From the NCBI GenBank assembly GCA_026315105.1, contig CM048750.1, positions 265,103,151 through 265,167,150 on the forward strand: a stretch of DNA of 64,000 nt, in the 5' to 3' direction. The position numbers and the translations under genes were made by a program. A model generated the notes under the pieces. The model was not told the DNA's origin, ran no database searches, and worked only from the letters and a program-made list of their open reading frames with translations. The DNA is from Locusta migratoria. Taxonomy: Eukaryota > Arthropoda > Insecta > Orthoptera > Acrididae. Below are positions 63,666-64,000 of this stretch, one piece after another; positions within the stretch are counted from its first letter, which is position 1, and the number at the start of each line of letters is the position of its first letter.

Positions 63666-64000
63666 GCTATGAAAACTGTGATCGAACGGAATTTCTGTGA
63701 GTGCGCACGATGTACGGTTACTGAGCCGATTGTGGTAAAGGAGAAGCCTCATTCGAGAAAACGCAAGACCGTGGGCTCACGTGCCCGAGGCCAGAGGAAG
63801 GAAGGCGTGGGGCAGGTGTGTAGCAACCAAAACACGGAGCGGCGGGGGCGGGGGCGGGGGCGGCTCATTAAACGCGACCGCGTTGCGCAACTAATTGTTC
63901 GCCTCGTCCTGCCGCAGCCACTGCCAACCTTCCCAGCTGACGCCGGCGCTGGCCGAGCTCTCGCCACGTGTAGAGCTCCTAAATACTAGGGATGGGAAAA
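63666..64000. other. GC-rich window end with a GGGGGC repeat
   Basis: A 106-residue frame (63669-63989) follows base composition and has no known domain. GGGGGC repeats at about 63844-63864 form Sp1-like boxes. The last bases, TAGGGATGGGAAAA, resemble a hAT-type terminus. Confidence 0.3.

Noticed and set aside
63669..63989. An arginine-rich protein at the window end
   Set aside because: Composition is explained by GC-rich DNA with GGGGGC repeats. A mirror frame exists on the other strand and no domain is recognisable.

Overview
This window looks like intergenic DNA from a large, repeat-rich insect genome, most likely an orthopteran (locust or grasshopper). The basis is the mixture of RTE-like and jockey-like LINEs, tRNA-derived SINEs with target-site duplications, mariner, Tc1, piggyBac and hAT-like remnants, Penelope-like GIY-YIG remnants, and long AT-rich stretches. 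The taxonomic call is from memory of such repeats and not from a database search. I find no intact host protein-coding gene. Nearly every protein match is a decayed, truncated or interrupted transposon ORF.

Layout. 0-10 kb: a foldback with tRNA-like units (1.05-1.75 kb), jockey-like LINE pieces, a mariner-like element on the minus strand (4.5-6.0 kb), and a composite repeat interrupted by a 1.2-kb hairpin element (7.5-8.7 kb) and an RTE tail. 9.7-12 kb: a LINE end carrying RNase H, then an RTE copy bracketed by 142-144-bp direct repeats. 14-18.4 kb: transposase relics, a 48-bp tandem duplication, a promoter-like CpG-rich patch, a second mariner-like family with ~175-bp inverted repeats, and a 410-bp element with two head-to-head tRNA-like units. 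20-28.5 kb: SINEs, a mariner relic, two RTE fragments, a piggyBac-type element between TTAA sites, a LINE with a pyrimidine-rich 3' UTR, and a jockey-like copy bracketed by ~160-bp direct repeats. 28.5-34.5 kb: a degenerate ~134-148-bp repeat array, a diverged tandem duplication, a small foldback and another RTE. 34.5-42 kb: mostly AT-rich unassigned DNA.

42-64 kb: two copies of a ~2.5-kb repeat (42.1-44.8 and 59.1-61.8 kb), a Tc1 relic, a LINE of another clade, two Penelope-like endonuclease remnants, an inverted-repeat element with a 26-bp minisatellite, and a deep nest at 55-59 kb in which one LINE ORF is split by a mariner-like element and a probable solo LTR, with a SINE just upstream. 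The end holds two inverted SINE copies and a SINE inserted into another SINE.

The parts do not form a pathway. They record successive insertions whose order can often be read from target-site duplications. The observations I rate highest are the two unusually long direct duplications around unrelated LINEs, a hairpin in the SINE tail whose closing base pair changes in a compensated way between two subfamilies, and the recurrence of inverted pairs of tRNA-derived units.
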